NCBI GenBank assembly: GCA_965199865.1
Contig: CBDATU010000011.1
Location: 248,001 to 312,000 of the forward strand
DNA: 64,000 nucleotides
Direction of reading: 5' to 3'
Source of the DNA: JAPOUP01 sp965199865
Lineage (GTDB): Bacteria; Pseudomonadota; Alphaproteobacteria; Rhodobacterales; Rhodobacteraceae
Part shown: one piece after another, positions 53,677 to 62,149 of the stretch
Position numbering within the stretch: position 1 is the stretch's first letter
Layout: each line of letters begins with the position of its first letter
The notes under the pieces: generated by a model
The model's database searches: none
What the model was told of the DNA's origin: nothing
What the model saw: the letters and a program-made list of their open reading frames with translations, nothing else
Position numbers and translations under genes: made by a program

Positions 53677-54552
53677 TCAGAGTCCAAGCGCGCGGCGAAT
53701 GGACGGGACGACATCGTCTGCATGATTGGCCGTATACGCACCTGCGGCATTAAGGGCAGCGATCTTCGCCTCAGCGCCTTCCAGTCCGAATACCGCTAGC
53801 GTACCGGCATGGCCCATGCGGCGCCCACGCGGGGCACGGCGACCCACAATCAGGGCAATGACCGGCTTGCTGTAGTCCGTTCGGCTCAGGTAGTCCGCCG
53901 CATCCTCCTCTTCGCGTCCACCCATCTCGCCGATCAGGACTATGGCCTCGGTCTCCGTGTCATCACCGAATCTTTTCAGACATTCGACGAAGCCTAGGCC
54001 ATGAAGCATGTCGCCGCCGATGCCGACGGTTGTGGACTGGCCAAGACCCGCTGCGCTGCAGCTCGCGAGCACTTCCGACGTAAGGGAAGCCGAGCGTGAA
54101 ACGATACCGATGTTTCCCCTCTTTGCGTTCCTCGTCGGCATGACTCCGATCTTGCATGCTTCAGGAGTCAGGATGCCCTGACTGTTCGGGCCGATCAGCA
54201 CTGTTTCAGACCTGGCCAGAGCCGACTTCACCCGGGTCATGTCGTGCTGGGGTACCCGTTCGGTGATGCAGACGGCAACGCCCAGTCCTGCCTCGGCCGC
54301 CTCAATCATGGCATCTGCGGCCGAAGGCGCTGGCGCGACGATCAGGCTGGCATTGGCCCTAGTGTCGGCGACAGCTTCGGCTACGGAGTGAAAAACCGGG
54401 AGTCCCAGATGTCTCGTGCCGCCCTTGCCAGGCCGGACCCCGGCAACCACCTCGGTTCCGTATCGCATCATCTGGTCCGTGTAGAACGTTCCGGCACGGC
54501 CGGTCATTCCCTGCACCAGCACCCGGGTCTCTTCATTGACAAAGACGGCCAT
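53677..54552 (-). CDS. Succinyl-CoA synthetase alpha-like acyl-CoA ligase subunit
   Basis: A 291-residue SucD homologue that carries the phosphohistidine and the CoA-binding Rossmann domain. CoA-binding text is VLVQGMTGRAGTFYTDQMMR and VVAGVRPGKGGTRHLGLPVF. The ligase part has LIGPNSQGILTPEACKIGVM and NIGIVSRSASLTSEVLASCS, and the active His is in GRRMGHAGTLAVFG. The usual IGPNCPG and GHAGAI are replaced by IGPNSQG and GHAGTL, so this is a divergent member, perhaps malate-CoA or another dicarboxylate-CoA ligase. Its ATG overlaps the stop of the beta-subunit gene (TGATG). It is not linked to sdh or sucAB, which argues against a TCA-cycle role. Confidence 0.85.
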   Translation of the reverse strand: MAVFVNEETRVLVQGMTGRAGTFYTDQMMRYGTEVVAGVRPGKGGTRHLGLPVFHSVAEAVADTRANASLIVAPAPSAADAMIEAAEAGLGVAVCITERVPQHDMTRVKSALARSETVLIGPNSQGILTPEACKIGVMPTRNAKRGNIGIVSRSASLTSEVLASCSAAGLGQSTTVGIGGDMLHGLGFVECLKRFGDDTETEAIVLIGEMGGREEEDAADYLSRTDYSKPVIALIVGRRAPRGRRMGHAGTLAVFGLEGAEAKIAALNAAGAYTANHADDVVPSIRRALGL

Positions 54553-55703
54553 CAGCGTGAACCCTTTGCCAGAGTGACCGCATGTATCACCGCGCTGGTC
54601 ATGTCGTTGAAGACCTCGATCGGAACCCGGCGGTCTTTCAGTATCCGTAGACCCCATTCAGCATTCTGGCCAGCCAGCCGCACGGCGACCGGAAGTTGGC
54701 GGCTGTTGCGCGAATAGGCGAATGCTACACCTTCGGCGACCGTGTCACAGGTGGTCATGCCGCCGCCATGGACATTGAGCAGAATCGCTTTGACATTCTG
54801 GTCGCGCAACAGAAGCTCTACCCCGCGGGCAATGTCAAAGCTCTTCGCGGTGGTTCGAATGTCCATGAAATTCGCGGGCCATCCGCCGGCATCGACAAGC
54901 ATGTCATTGGTGGCCAGACCAAGTCCCGCACCGTTGACCACCACGCCGATGTCTCCGTCCAGCTTGACCAGGTTTATTTCGCTCTTGGCCGCCTCAGCCT
55001 CAGTGCCCGTCAACGCACGAGCGCCGAGTAGCGCCTCATGCTCAGGATGCCGGAACAGGGCGTTCCGGTCGAGGGCGACCTTGGCGTCCACGGCCAGCCA
55101 CTCGCCATCGGCTGTCCGCGCGAATGGGTTGATTTCAAGTAGAAGCATGTCGTGGTCAATGAAGGCGCGGTACGCCGAAAGGATCGCCTCACGCGCCTTT
55201 GTGTCGTTGACCCCCAGATCGGCAAGAAACGCGTCGAGTGCCTCTCCACAATCGACCAACGAATGGGATTTGACCGTGTCGGCATCCATTCTTGCGCGTT
55301 CCTCAAAGGCGATGCCTCCTTCCCGTGATGCGAGCAGCAAAGGTGCGCCAGTGGTCGGATCAAGGACGATCGCAATGAAGTAGTCCCTGGCGATGTTCTT
55401 GGCAGCTTCGACATAGACGGCTTCCACCGCTTCGCCCTTAGGCCCCGTCTGTTCGGTCACAAGCCTGCTCCCGAGAAGCCTGCTCGCCTCCTGCGCCACG
55501 GCAGTCGGGGTGGCCGCGAACTTGATACCGCCCGCTAGACCGCGACCGCCCACGGAAATCTGAGCCTTGACGACATAGCGGCCAGCGTCAATGCACTGCG
55601 CCTTTTCCTTTGCCTCCTCTGCCGTTCCCGCGACATAGCCTTCGGGGATGGGAACCCCGTATTGGGCGATCAACTCCTTTGAATGGTGCTCTGCTAGCAG
55701 CAT
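54552..55703 (-). CDS. Succinyl-CoA synthetase beta-like acyl-CoA ligase subunit
   Basis: A 383-residue ATP-grasp subunit pairing with the alpha subunit encoded next. Typical parts are the N-terminal HSKELIAQYGVPIPEGYVA, VVKAQISVGGRGLAGGIKFA, and MLLLEINPFARTADGEWLAV with the Mg-binding Asp/Asn region. The nucleotide-interaction loop near the end reads LNVHGGGMTTCDTVAEGV, whereas standard SucC has NIFGGIVRCD, a marked divergence. Substrate is therefore likely an organic acid other than succinate. It lies downstream of a TRAP transporter operon on the same strand (149 bp gap), consistent with activation of an imported or derived acid. Confidence 0.85.
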   Translation of the reverse strand: MLLAEHHSKELIAQYGVPIPEGYVAGTAEEAKEKAQCIDAGRYVVKAQISVGGRGLAGGIKFAATPTAVAQEASRLLGSRLVTEQTGPKGEAVEAVYVEAAKNIARDYFIAIVLDPTTGAPLLLASREGGIAFEERARMDADTVKSHSLVDCGEALDAFLADLGVNDTKAREAILSAYRAFIDHDMLLLEINPFARTADGEWLAVDAKVALDRNALFRHPEHEALLGARALTGTEAEAAKSEINLVKLDGDIGVVVNGAGLGLATNDMLVDAGGWPANFMDIRTTAKSFDIARGVELLLRDQNVKAILLNVHGGGMTTCDTVAEGVAFAYSRNSRQLPVAVRLAGQNAEWGLRILKDRRVPIEVFNDMTSAVIHAVTLAKGSR

Positions 55704-55852
55704 GGTACATTAGCTCCTGGCGAGTCCTTTGGCATTTGGTGCACCAGAATCCGCTGCCAGTCAACCCTGTTCAGTCCCGGTTCCTTCCGGCCGTCGCATA
55801 TTCTGAATGCCGCATCCGCCGGCTTCGGATTGTCGAAGTCTGGGTTGCCGGT

Positions 55853-57481
55853 CTACAGCAGCAGCGTAACAATGGAAGGCCAGATCAGGAGCACCGCCAG
55901 TGCCAGCAACTGCACGCCAATGAAGGGAAGGAAACCCTTGAATATGTCCGTTAGCGAGATATGCGGTGGTGCCACTGACTTCAGGTAGAACGCCGCTGGC
56001 CCGAAGGGCGGCGAAAGGAAACTGACCTGCATGTTCATACAGAACAGAACTCCGAACCAGACGGCGACATAATGCGGCTCCAGTTGGCCGATGAATCCGA
56101 TTTCCTCGATTGGCATGGCGCGCACAATGGGTAGGAACACCGGGATGATCAGCAGCACAATCCCAACCCAGTCCATGAACGCACCCATGAACAGCAGGAT
56201 CAGCATCATGGTCAGCAGGACGAGCATGGTTGGCATTTCGGCTCCGACGATCAGATCGGCGATGTAACGTGGCCCGCCGGCCAGGGTATACGCACCGGAC
56301 AGGGCGGCGGCGCCAACCGTCACCCAGATGATCGTTCCGGTTGAGCGAAGCGTACGCATCAGGCTATCCCAGAGCAGTCCGACCGAAGCCTCGCCTCTGA
56401 ACACGGCAATCATGAACACCGCGAAAGCTCCCATGCCCGCGGCTTCGGTAATTCCCGAAATGCCGCCATAGATGGAGCCAAGCACAACTCCAATGACGGT
56501 GAAGGGGGGCACAAGACCTTTACCATGCTGCCAGCCTATCCGCGCGCGCTCGCGACCGAAGACCAGAAACGCCAGCACGAGACCCGCCAGAAGATAGCCG
56601 ACCAGATAGGGGATGTGATGCTGCATCCCCAGGAAAATTGGCTCTACGGTTTCGTCCAGGTTCTGGTTCTGCCCGGTGAGGGTGAAGAAGACAGCGCGTA
56701 GCAGAAGCAGTGCTGAGACCCCTGCGAGTAGGATGCTCAGGAAGGCACCGAATAGGCCAAGCTTCTGAATCCCGGTTGGATCTTCCGGCTTTGGGGTAGG
56801 CAACGGTGCGTGAGAGGGATTGATCTGCGTTCGGATCACGATGTAGAGAATGATGAAGCTTGCCAGCATGAAGCCTGGCACGAACGCTCCAGTGAACAGT
56901 GACTTGATCGATGTCTCCGTGATCAGTCCGTAGATGATGAGGACAATCGAAGGCGGGATCATTGTGCCGAGACTGCCGGAGGCGCAAATCGTTCCGATGG
57001 CAAGATTCTGATTGTAGCCCAGCCGCAGCATCTGCGGTAGCGCAATCAGACCCAGAAGAACAACTTCGCCGCCGATGATCCCTGACATCGCCGCCATGAT
57101 CACCGCCATCAGCGATGTCACGATCGCGATCCCGCCACGGACACGACTCAGCCAGTAGTCAAGCGAGTTATACATCTCCTTCGCGATGCCCGAACGTTCG
57201 AGGAGCGCGGCCATGAAAATGAATAACGGCACGGATATGAGGACATATTCCGTTAGGAGATCGAATATCTTCTGGGTCAGGATGTATAACGGCCCCGTAC
57301 CCGGTCGACCCGTCAATAAGCCCTCGCCGAAGCTTAGGGGATTCAGCAGAAGCCCGGGTTCGAACTTCATGATCATGACCAGAAGCGCGAGAACCGCGCT
57401 TGCAAATCCCAGCGGCATTCCAATGGCGAGAAGGATGATCAGTCCCAGAACAAGGACGATTGAGATTGTTCCGACGTCCAT
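55853..57481 (-). CDS. dctM: TRAP transporter large permease subunit (DctM)
   Basis: Ion-coupled translocation subunit of a TRAP importer; 542 residues, larger than the usual about 430, with an extended loop and extra membrane segments in the middle. The family hallmarks are present: SVPLFIFMAALLERSGIAKE, the GGIAIVTSLMAVIMAAMSGI block, CASGSLGTMIPPSIVLIIYG, and FMGAFMDWVGIVLLIIPVFL. The C-terminal SFLSPPFGPAAFYLK is also typical. The ATG overlaps the stop of dctQ (TGATG). It works with the DctP encoded about 1.6 kb upstream. Substrate is probably a sugar acid given the neighbouring dehydratase and dehydrogenases. Confidence 0.94.
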   Translation of the reverse strand: MDVGTISIVLVLGLIILLAIGMPLGFASAVLALLVMIMKFEPGLLLNPLSFGEGLLTGRPGTGPLYILTQKIFDLLTEYVLISVPLFIFMAALLERSGIAKEMYNSLDYWLSRVRGGIAIVTSLMAVIMAAMSGIIGGEVVLLGLIALPQMLRLGYNQNLAIGTICASGSLGTMIPPSIVLIIYGLITETSIKSLFTGAFVPGFMLASFIILYIVIRTQINPSHAPLPTPKPEDPTGIQKLGLFGAFLSILLAGVSALLLLRAVFFTLTGQNQNLDETVEPIFLGMQHHIPYLVGYLLAGLVLAFLVFGRERARIGWQHGKGLVPPFTVIGVVLGSIYGGISGITEAAGMGAFAVFMIAVFRGEASVGLLWDSLMRTLRSTGTIIWVTVGAAALSGAYTLAGGPRYIADLIVGAEMPTMLVLLTMMLILLFMGAFMDWVGIVLLIIPVFLPIVRAMPIEEIGFIGQLEPHYVAVWFGVLFCMNMQVSFLSPPFGPAAFYLKSVAPPHISLTDIFKGFLPFIGVQLLALAVLLIWPSIVTLLL

Positions 57482-58329
57482 CAGTCTGCTCCCACGCTGC
57501 GCTTGATGGCTTCAAGCTCGTCTTCATCGATATCATCAGCGGCCGTGTGGACTTCCGGCTCCAGGTTCCAGTCGGCAATCACGTTCACGACCGCCTGAAT
57601 CGTCACCAGTGTGACCACGATCAGTACCGCAGGTTGCACCGTTGCAGGAATTGGGGGATCGAAGGCGGTGCCGAACATTTCCCACTTGTAGAACTTGACG
57701 ACGAAGACCTGCTGATAGCTCCCGAACACCAGGAAGAAGGCGAAGATCACCAGGAGTGCTGCCCAGATGGAGTCAAACAGCCGCTGGGTCCAGCGTGGAA
57801 CCATGTCGTAAAGCAGAAAGATACGGATATGGCAGCGTTGCTGCATCGCGTAGACGCCCGAGAGCAGGAATACGAAGCCTGCGATCCAGAGCGTGAGTTC
57901 GTTGGCCCAGAGCGTCGGACGTTCAAGCGCGTAGCGCAGGAACACCTCATACAGCATGACGCCGGTCATTGAGATGATCATGATCATCGTCATGCGCCCG
58001 ATGAACAGCGCGACCCGGTCGATCGGGCGATAGTGCTGGAATTCCATATGGGCGACTTTCACCGTCCGGATGCCAATGGCGAACAGAACCGGGATCAGAA
58101 CCAGTGCCAGCCAGTCAAGGATATCGGCATAGCCGCCGAAAAGGCCACCTAGGTTACCGGTTACGTCCTTGCGCTTGTGGAGCTCGCTCATCTGGTCGAG
58201 CAGGCTCGGATTCTCCGGTGGAATGAAGTCAAGGATATAGGCTGGCGTGTGCCAGATTGCCCAGCCCATGCAAATTAACAATGCGCCGGGGACAAGCCAC
58301 TCCCACAGGCTGCCGGTTTTCTCTTCCAA
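57481..58329 (-). CDS. dctQ: TRAP transporter small permease subunit (DctQ)
   Basis: A 282-residue membrane protein, longer than the usual 160-200 residues because of an N-terminal hydrophobic segment (WLVPGALLICMGWAIWHTPA), a loop of about 50 residues and an acidic C-terminal tail. The core has FIGRMTMIMIISMTGVMLYE VFLRYALERP with the conserved region before LWANELTLWIAGFVFLLSG. Next comes RCHIRIFLLYDMVPRWTQRL. It is directly coupled to dctM. Family proteins stabilise DctM and form its scaffold. Confidence 0.9.
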   Translation of the reverse strand: MEEKTGSLWEWLVPGALLICMGWAIWHTPAYILDFIPPENPSLLDQMSELHKRKDVTGNLGGLFGGYADILDWLALVLIPVLFAIGIRTVKVAHMEFQHYRPIDRVALFIGRMTMIMIISMTGVMLYEVFLRYALERPTLWANELTLWIAGFVFLLSGVYAMQQRCHIRIFLLYDMVPRWTQRLFDSIWAALLVIFAFFLVFGSYQQVFVVKFYKWEMFGTAFDPPIPATVQPAVLIVVTLVTIQAVVNVIADWNLEPEVHTAADDIDEDELEAIKRSVGAD

Positions 58330-59012
58330 GGCCTCTCTCCCTATCCGGTCTTGTCGCTGCCGGAAATTATGTTGCGCACGATTTTCATCCGTGCATCTGT
58401 CGGCATCTTGTCCGCCCCGCCAAAGGTTATGACATGTTAGCGGATGTCAAGCGGCGAATTCACCCTATCGCAGCGAAGTCCGTCCCGAGCGGATCCGAAT
58501 GTGAACACCGGCTCCCACGGCGACGGCAAAATGGGCCGGACCCAACTTTTGGAAAGTAGGCTTCCGAGACCGCAATGGTGGCTCCTGAAGCTATGGTTGG
58601 TGGAGGGGTCGCCACGTAAAGGTGCAGATACTACCGCAGATTGGTATCCCGTGACCATCGCAGGCATTCGATCTGTCAGTGTGGCGGTAACTGGCGGCGC
58701 TTCGGGAGAACTCGTTCCGTAGTCAGTATTGGAGTGCCGCTGTGGCGCTGGTCTCTGCAGAGGAGGTCTGCCCCTTCAACCGGATCAGGCGATCTGGTCT
58801 GCATTCATGGCAAAGCCGGACCGCCGGGGGTAGACGGAAATTCCGTTCGTTCAAGCCACCGTTCATACGGATCCCAGTCCAATTCGGAATCCGCGTTGCG
58901 GAGTGGCACTTTGGCTGGCGCAGCTGTTCAGACTGCCACATTGGATGACGGCACCGCAGACGGGCGGTTGGAGTGCACGCCAACCTTGGTAGGCGGGATT
59001 AATCCCAGCAGA
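58330..59012. other. Spacer between the TRAP binding-protein gene and dctQ
   Basis: About 680 bp without a convincing gene, unusually long for a TRAP operon. Frames of 76-175 codons on either strand are mutually overlapping and show no family. The terminator of the binding-protein gene lies at its right end, so dctQM may have their own promoter here. Confidence 0.5.
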
Positions 59013-59038
59013 AAGGCGGGGCCGTCAGGCCCCGCCTT
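59013..59038 (-). terminator. Rho-independent terminator after the TRAP binding-protein gene
   Basis: Stem AAGGCGGGGCC / GGCCCCGCCTT (59013-59023 and 59028-59038) with a four-base loop, 28 bp past the stop of dctP in its direction, followed by TTCTG. The T-run is short on this strand. Confidence 0.7.
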
Positions 59039-59065
59039 CTTGTCTGAGACACCGAAGTATCCCGA

Positions 59066-60085
59066 TTACATGGCGCCGAGGCCCGTAAGGAAGTTGATGT
59101 GGCTTTCAAGCAGGGCCTTCGCTTCCGGTGTCGTGGCAAATTCGGTCCATCCGGCTTTCACTGCCTGACGGAACTTCGCCAGTTCCTCGGGTGACCATTC
59201 GTAGAGATTGATGCCCTTGGCGCGCAGGTCTTTCGCTGTCTGGGCGTTCTTGACCTCATTCACGGTCGCATTGTGCAACGCAAGCGCGTCCATGGCGACT
59301 GTCATGATGGCCTTGTGATGCGCGGGCATTGCGTCCCAGATGTCCTTGCGGCAGGCAAGATGGTCCGCGGGCATCGAATGGAAGCCGGGAAAGTTCGTAT
59401 GCTCGGCGATGTCATAAAGACCCAGGCCGACATTGTTGGTCAGGTTCGCGGCATCGGCGCCATCGATGATGCCGGTTTCAAGCGCGGTGAAGATCTCGTT
59501 GAAATCCATCACGATTGGCGATGCGCCAAGATTCTTGAAGACAAGGGTCGCCATGCCTGGAGGGGAACGGAACTTCCAGTCCTTGAAGTCATCCACACCC
59601 CGGATCGGCCGGGTCGATGACAGTGACTCCGGACCTGGGATCCACCAGCCGACGAATTCCATACCGTGGGCATTGTAGAGCGCGTTGACCGCATCGCGCC
59701 CTCCACCGTGCAGAAGCCAGGCCATCTGCTGGTAGGGGTTGGAATAGCCGCCCATAAGGTCGCCGGCGAACTGGAATGCAGGATTCTTGCCGGTCTGGTA
59801 GGCACCACCTGTCATGTCGCAGTCAAGGATGCCAGTAGCCGCGGCGTCGAATGTCTCAGCGGACTTCACGACGGCGGACGCGTAGAACATTTCGATCTCG
59901 ATCTCGCCGTTGGACATCGCGGTGACGTCTTCAACCCATTTCGCCGCCATCTGACCCGACAGTGTCTCGGGCGAGAAGTGCGTCTGGATGCGCAACGATG
60001 TGGTCTCCGCCGAGGCCGAGAGTGCCGCTCCGGCTGCCAAAGCGGCGACTGACGTGGCGACTGAAAGTCTTTTGACAAGGCTCAT
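59066..60085 (-). CDS. dctP: TRAP transporter substrate-binding protein (DctP family)
   Basis: Periplasmic receptor of 339 residues. The signal peptide MSLVKRLSVATSVAALAAGA with LSASAE gives a cleavage site after ASA. The mature protein starts TTSLRIQTHFSPETLSGQMA, and family features are MFYASAVVKSAETFDAAATG, the substrate-carboxylate Arg region KDWKFRSPPGMATLVFKNLG, and FTALETGIIDGADAANLTNN. AGGAGG eight bases upstream fixes the start at 60085. Its own terminator follows, so it can be expressed at a higher level than the membrane subunits. Ligand unknown; sugar acids or keto acids fit the neighbours. Confidence 0.93.
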   Translation of the reverse strand: MSLVKRLSVATSVAALAAGAALSASAETTSLRIQTHFSPETLSGQMAAKWVEDVTAMSNGEIEIEMFYASAVVKSAETFDAAATGILDCDMTGGAYQTGKNPAFQFAGDLMGGYSNPYQQMAWLLHGGGRDAVNALYNAHGMEFVGWWIPGPESLSSTRPIRGVDDFKDWKFRSPPGMATLVFKNLGASPIVMDFNEIFTALETGIIDGADAANLTNNVGLGLYDIAEHTNFPGFHSMPADHLACRKDIWDAMPAHHKAIMTVAMDALALHNATVNEVKNAQTAKDLRAKGINLYEWSPEELAKFRQAVKAGWTEFATTPEAKALLESHINFLTGLGAM

Positions 60086-60339
60086 ATTGGTGATCCTCCT
60101 AGAGTGGTTTGGCACGGTCCAGTCTTTGGCCGTGTTGGGCGGAATGCCCGAAGCGTCACATGATTAAATTGGCGACGCCGCGTGGGCAACTCTCTTTTTT
60201 CTCATGCGGATATGGGATTGTTTGGAGCGGTTTGTCGGTGAGGGGAGGATCGTGGCAATCTGATGGATCAAATGCAGGCATTGCTTCAGTGGCTCAGTGA
60301 TCGGCCACTCCGCGCAATTGTTCGATGGGTGCATCAGCC

Positions 60340-61110
60340 CTACCGACCCATCCAGCCCCCGTCCACCATCAGGATTTCACCGTTCACATAATCCGAAGCT
60401 GATGATGCGAGAAACACCGCTGGCCCCGCGAAATCCTCCGGCGTTCCCCAGCGCCCTGCCGGAATCCGTTCGAGGATCGATCTGTATCGAACCGGGTCGT
60501 TTCGCAGCGCCTCCGTGTTGTCGGTCTCGATATACCCTGGTCCGATTGCGTTAACGTTGATCCCATGACCCGCCCATTCGTTGGCGAGTGCCTTCACCAA
60601 CTGTCCGATGCCCCCCTTCGACGCCGCGTATCCGGGCACGTTTACTCCGCCCTGGAATGTTAGCAGGGACGCCGTAAAGATGATCTTGCCCGAACCACGG
60701 GCAATCATCCCCTTGCCGATCTCCCGGGCCAGGATAAACTGCGCCGAGAGATTCACCTCGATCACCTCGTCCCACCATTCCGTTGGATGCTCGGCAGCAG
60801 GCCTGCGTCTGATCGTGCCAGCGTTGCAGACCAATATGTCCGGTGCGACGCCGTCGGCGCATAGCGCCTTGACGAAGTCGATCAATGCGGTGCGGTCCGA
60901 AAAATCGCATTGGTACCCGCTGAAGTGTCGCCCTTTTGCCGCTACAGATCGTTCCAGATCACTTCCTGATGGTTCCAGCGATGCGCTGACACCGATGATG
61001 TCAGCCCCGGCGTCCGCAAGAGCTTCGGCCATGCCGCGTCCGATGCCACGCCTTGCCCCGGTGACGAGAGCGGTCTTTCCGCTGAGGTTGAAGGATTTCA
61101 GCACGTTCAT
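60340..61110 (-). CDS. SDR family oxidoreductase (KduD/gluconate-5-dehydrogenase-like)
   Basis: NAD(P)-dependent short-chain dehydrogenase of 256 residues. The cofactor motif is ALVTGARRGIGRGMAEAL, NAG occurs in LVCNAGTIRRRPAAEHP, and the catalytic Ser-Tyr-Lys is in FTASLLTFQGGVNVPGYAAS K. The AEHPTEWWDEVIEVNL and AGRWGTPEDFAGPAVFLAS stretches are typical of KduD/gluconate 5-dehydrogenase relatives, which reduce or oxidise keto sugar acids. It overlaps the preceding alcohol dehydrogenase gene by four bases (ATGA), so the three genes to the right form one operon with it. Confidence 0.92.
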   Translation of the reverse strand: MNVLKSFNLSGKTALVTGARRGIGRGMAEALADAGADIIGVSASLEPSGSDLERSVAAKGRHFSGYQCDFSDRTALIDFVKALCADGVAPDILVCNAGTIRRRPAAEHPTEWWDEVIEVNLSAQFILAREIGKGMIARGSGKIIFTASLLTFQGGVNVPGYAASKGGIGQLVKALANEWAGHGINVNAIGPGYIETDNTEALRNDPVRYRSILERIPAGRWGTPEDFAGPAVFLASSASDYVNGEILMVDGGWMGR

Positions 61111-62147
61111 GCATCCGCTCCTATCCTGATGAGGCTCTTCATTGCCGTAGGACTGCTGTCGAGTGCCTCGAACGCGGCCTGAATGCCAGACAGCGGGCCT
61201 ATATCGGTAATGACGGAGTCAGCGTCAATCCCTCCATTCGCAACGGTCTCAATAGCCTTCTCGTAATCCTCGGGTTCGTAGACTCGGGCGCCGATCAGGC
61301 GCAGCTCCTGCCAGAAGAACTGAAAGAGGTCTATCTGCGGCCTGACCGAATGGATTGCCACCATCACGATCCGTGCTCTCGCTGCGGCAATGACGGTCAT
61401 GTCGTCAACGCCAGCCTGGGTGCCTGAAACCTCAAAGATCACGTCGGCACCCTTACCGCCAGTGCGGTCCTTGATTTCGGCACGCAGATCCGTCTTCGCT
61501 GGGTTCACGGTGCTGAAGCCCATCCGCTCGGCGATCGCAAGGCGGTTCGGATTGACTTCGGAGACCACGACCTTGCCTCCCGAATTCCGGGCGACAGACG
61601 CTACGAGAATTCCGATGGGGCCGCCTCCGATCACAACGACATCTTCTCCATCCGCAAGACCGGACAGGCGGACATCATGGCAGGCTACTGCAACCGGCTC
61701 GATCAGGGCCGCGTGGTCCATGCGAAGGGTCTCGGGAAGTATGTGCAGCGTGTGCGCGGGTACCTTCCAGAACTCCTGCATGGCGCCGTCCGTGTCGAGG
61801 CCGAGGAATTTCAACCGATGACAGATGTGCCTGTGGCCGGCACTGCATGCAGGGCAGTCGTCACAATGATCGAGCGGGCGAACCACCACCTTCTGGCCAG
61901 CCCGCACGCCTGAAACGCCGTCACCAACCGCTTCCACGGTCCCTGACATTTCGTGTCCTATGATTCGGTTTGGCCCGACGCGTGAGTCCATATTGCCGTG
62001 ATAGACATGCATATCGGTGCCACAGATGCCGCAATAGGCCACCCGAATGGAAACCTCGCCTCGGCCTGGAGGAATCACTGCCGTTCCTTCCACCGCGAAA
62101 GTTCTGTTGCCGCGATAATATGCCGCCGCGACCGTCCTGCCGTTCAT
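61107..62147 (-). CDS. Zinc-dependent alcohol dehydrogenase (sugar/polyol type)
   Basis: Medium-chain dehydrogenase of 346 residues. The catalytic zinc site is CGICGTDMHVYHG with His and Glu in GHEMSGTVEAVG. The structural zinc has four Cys in CDDCPACSAGHRHIC. The Rossmann motif is VVVIGGGPIGILVAS. The set matches threonine- or sorbitol-dehydrogenase-like enzymes used in sugar-acid pathways. Start ATG 62147 is 2 bp after the stop of the enolase-superfamily gene. It probably oxidises a hydroxyl of the same substrate family that the neighbouring dehydratase handles. Confidence 0.93.
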   Translation of the reverse strand: MNGRTVAAAYYRGNRTFAVEGTAVIPPGRGEVSIRVAYCGICGTDMHVYHGNMDSRVGPNRIIGHEMSGTVEAVGDGVSGVRAGQKVVVRPLDHCDDCPACSAGHRHICHRLKFLGLDTDGAMQEFWKVPAHTLHILPETLRMDHAALIEPVAVACHDVRLSGLADGEDVVVIGGGPIGILVASVARNSGGKVVVSEVNPNRLAIAERMGFSTVNPAKTDLRAEIKDRTGGKGADVIFEVSGTQAGVDDMTVIAAARARIVMVAIHSVRPQIDLFQFFWQELRLIGARVYEPEDYEKAIETVANGGIDADSVITDIGPLSGIQAAFEALDSSPTAMKSLIRIGADA

Positions 62148-62149
62148 CG

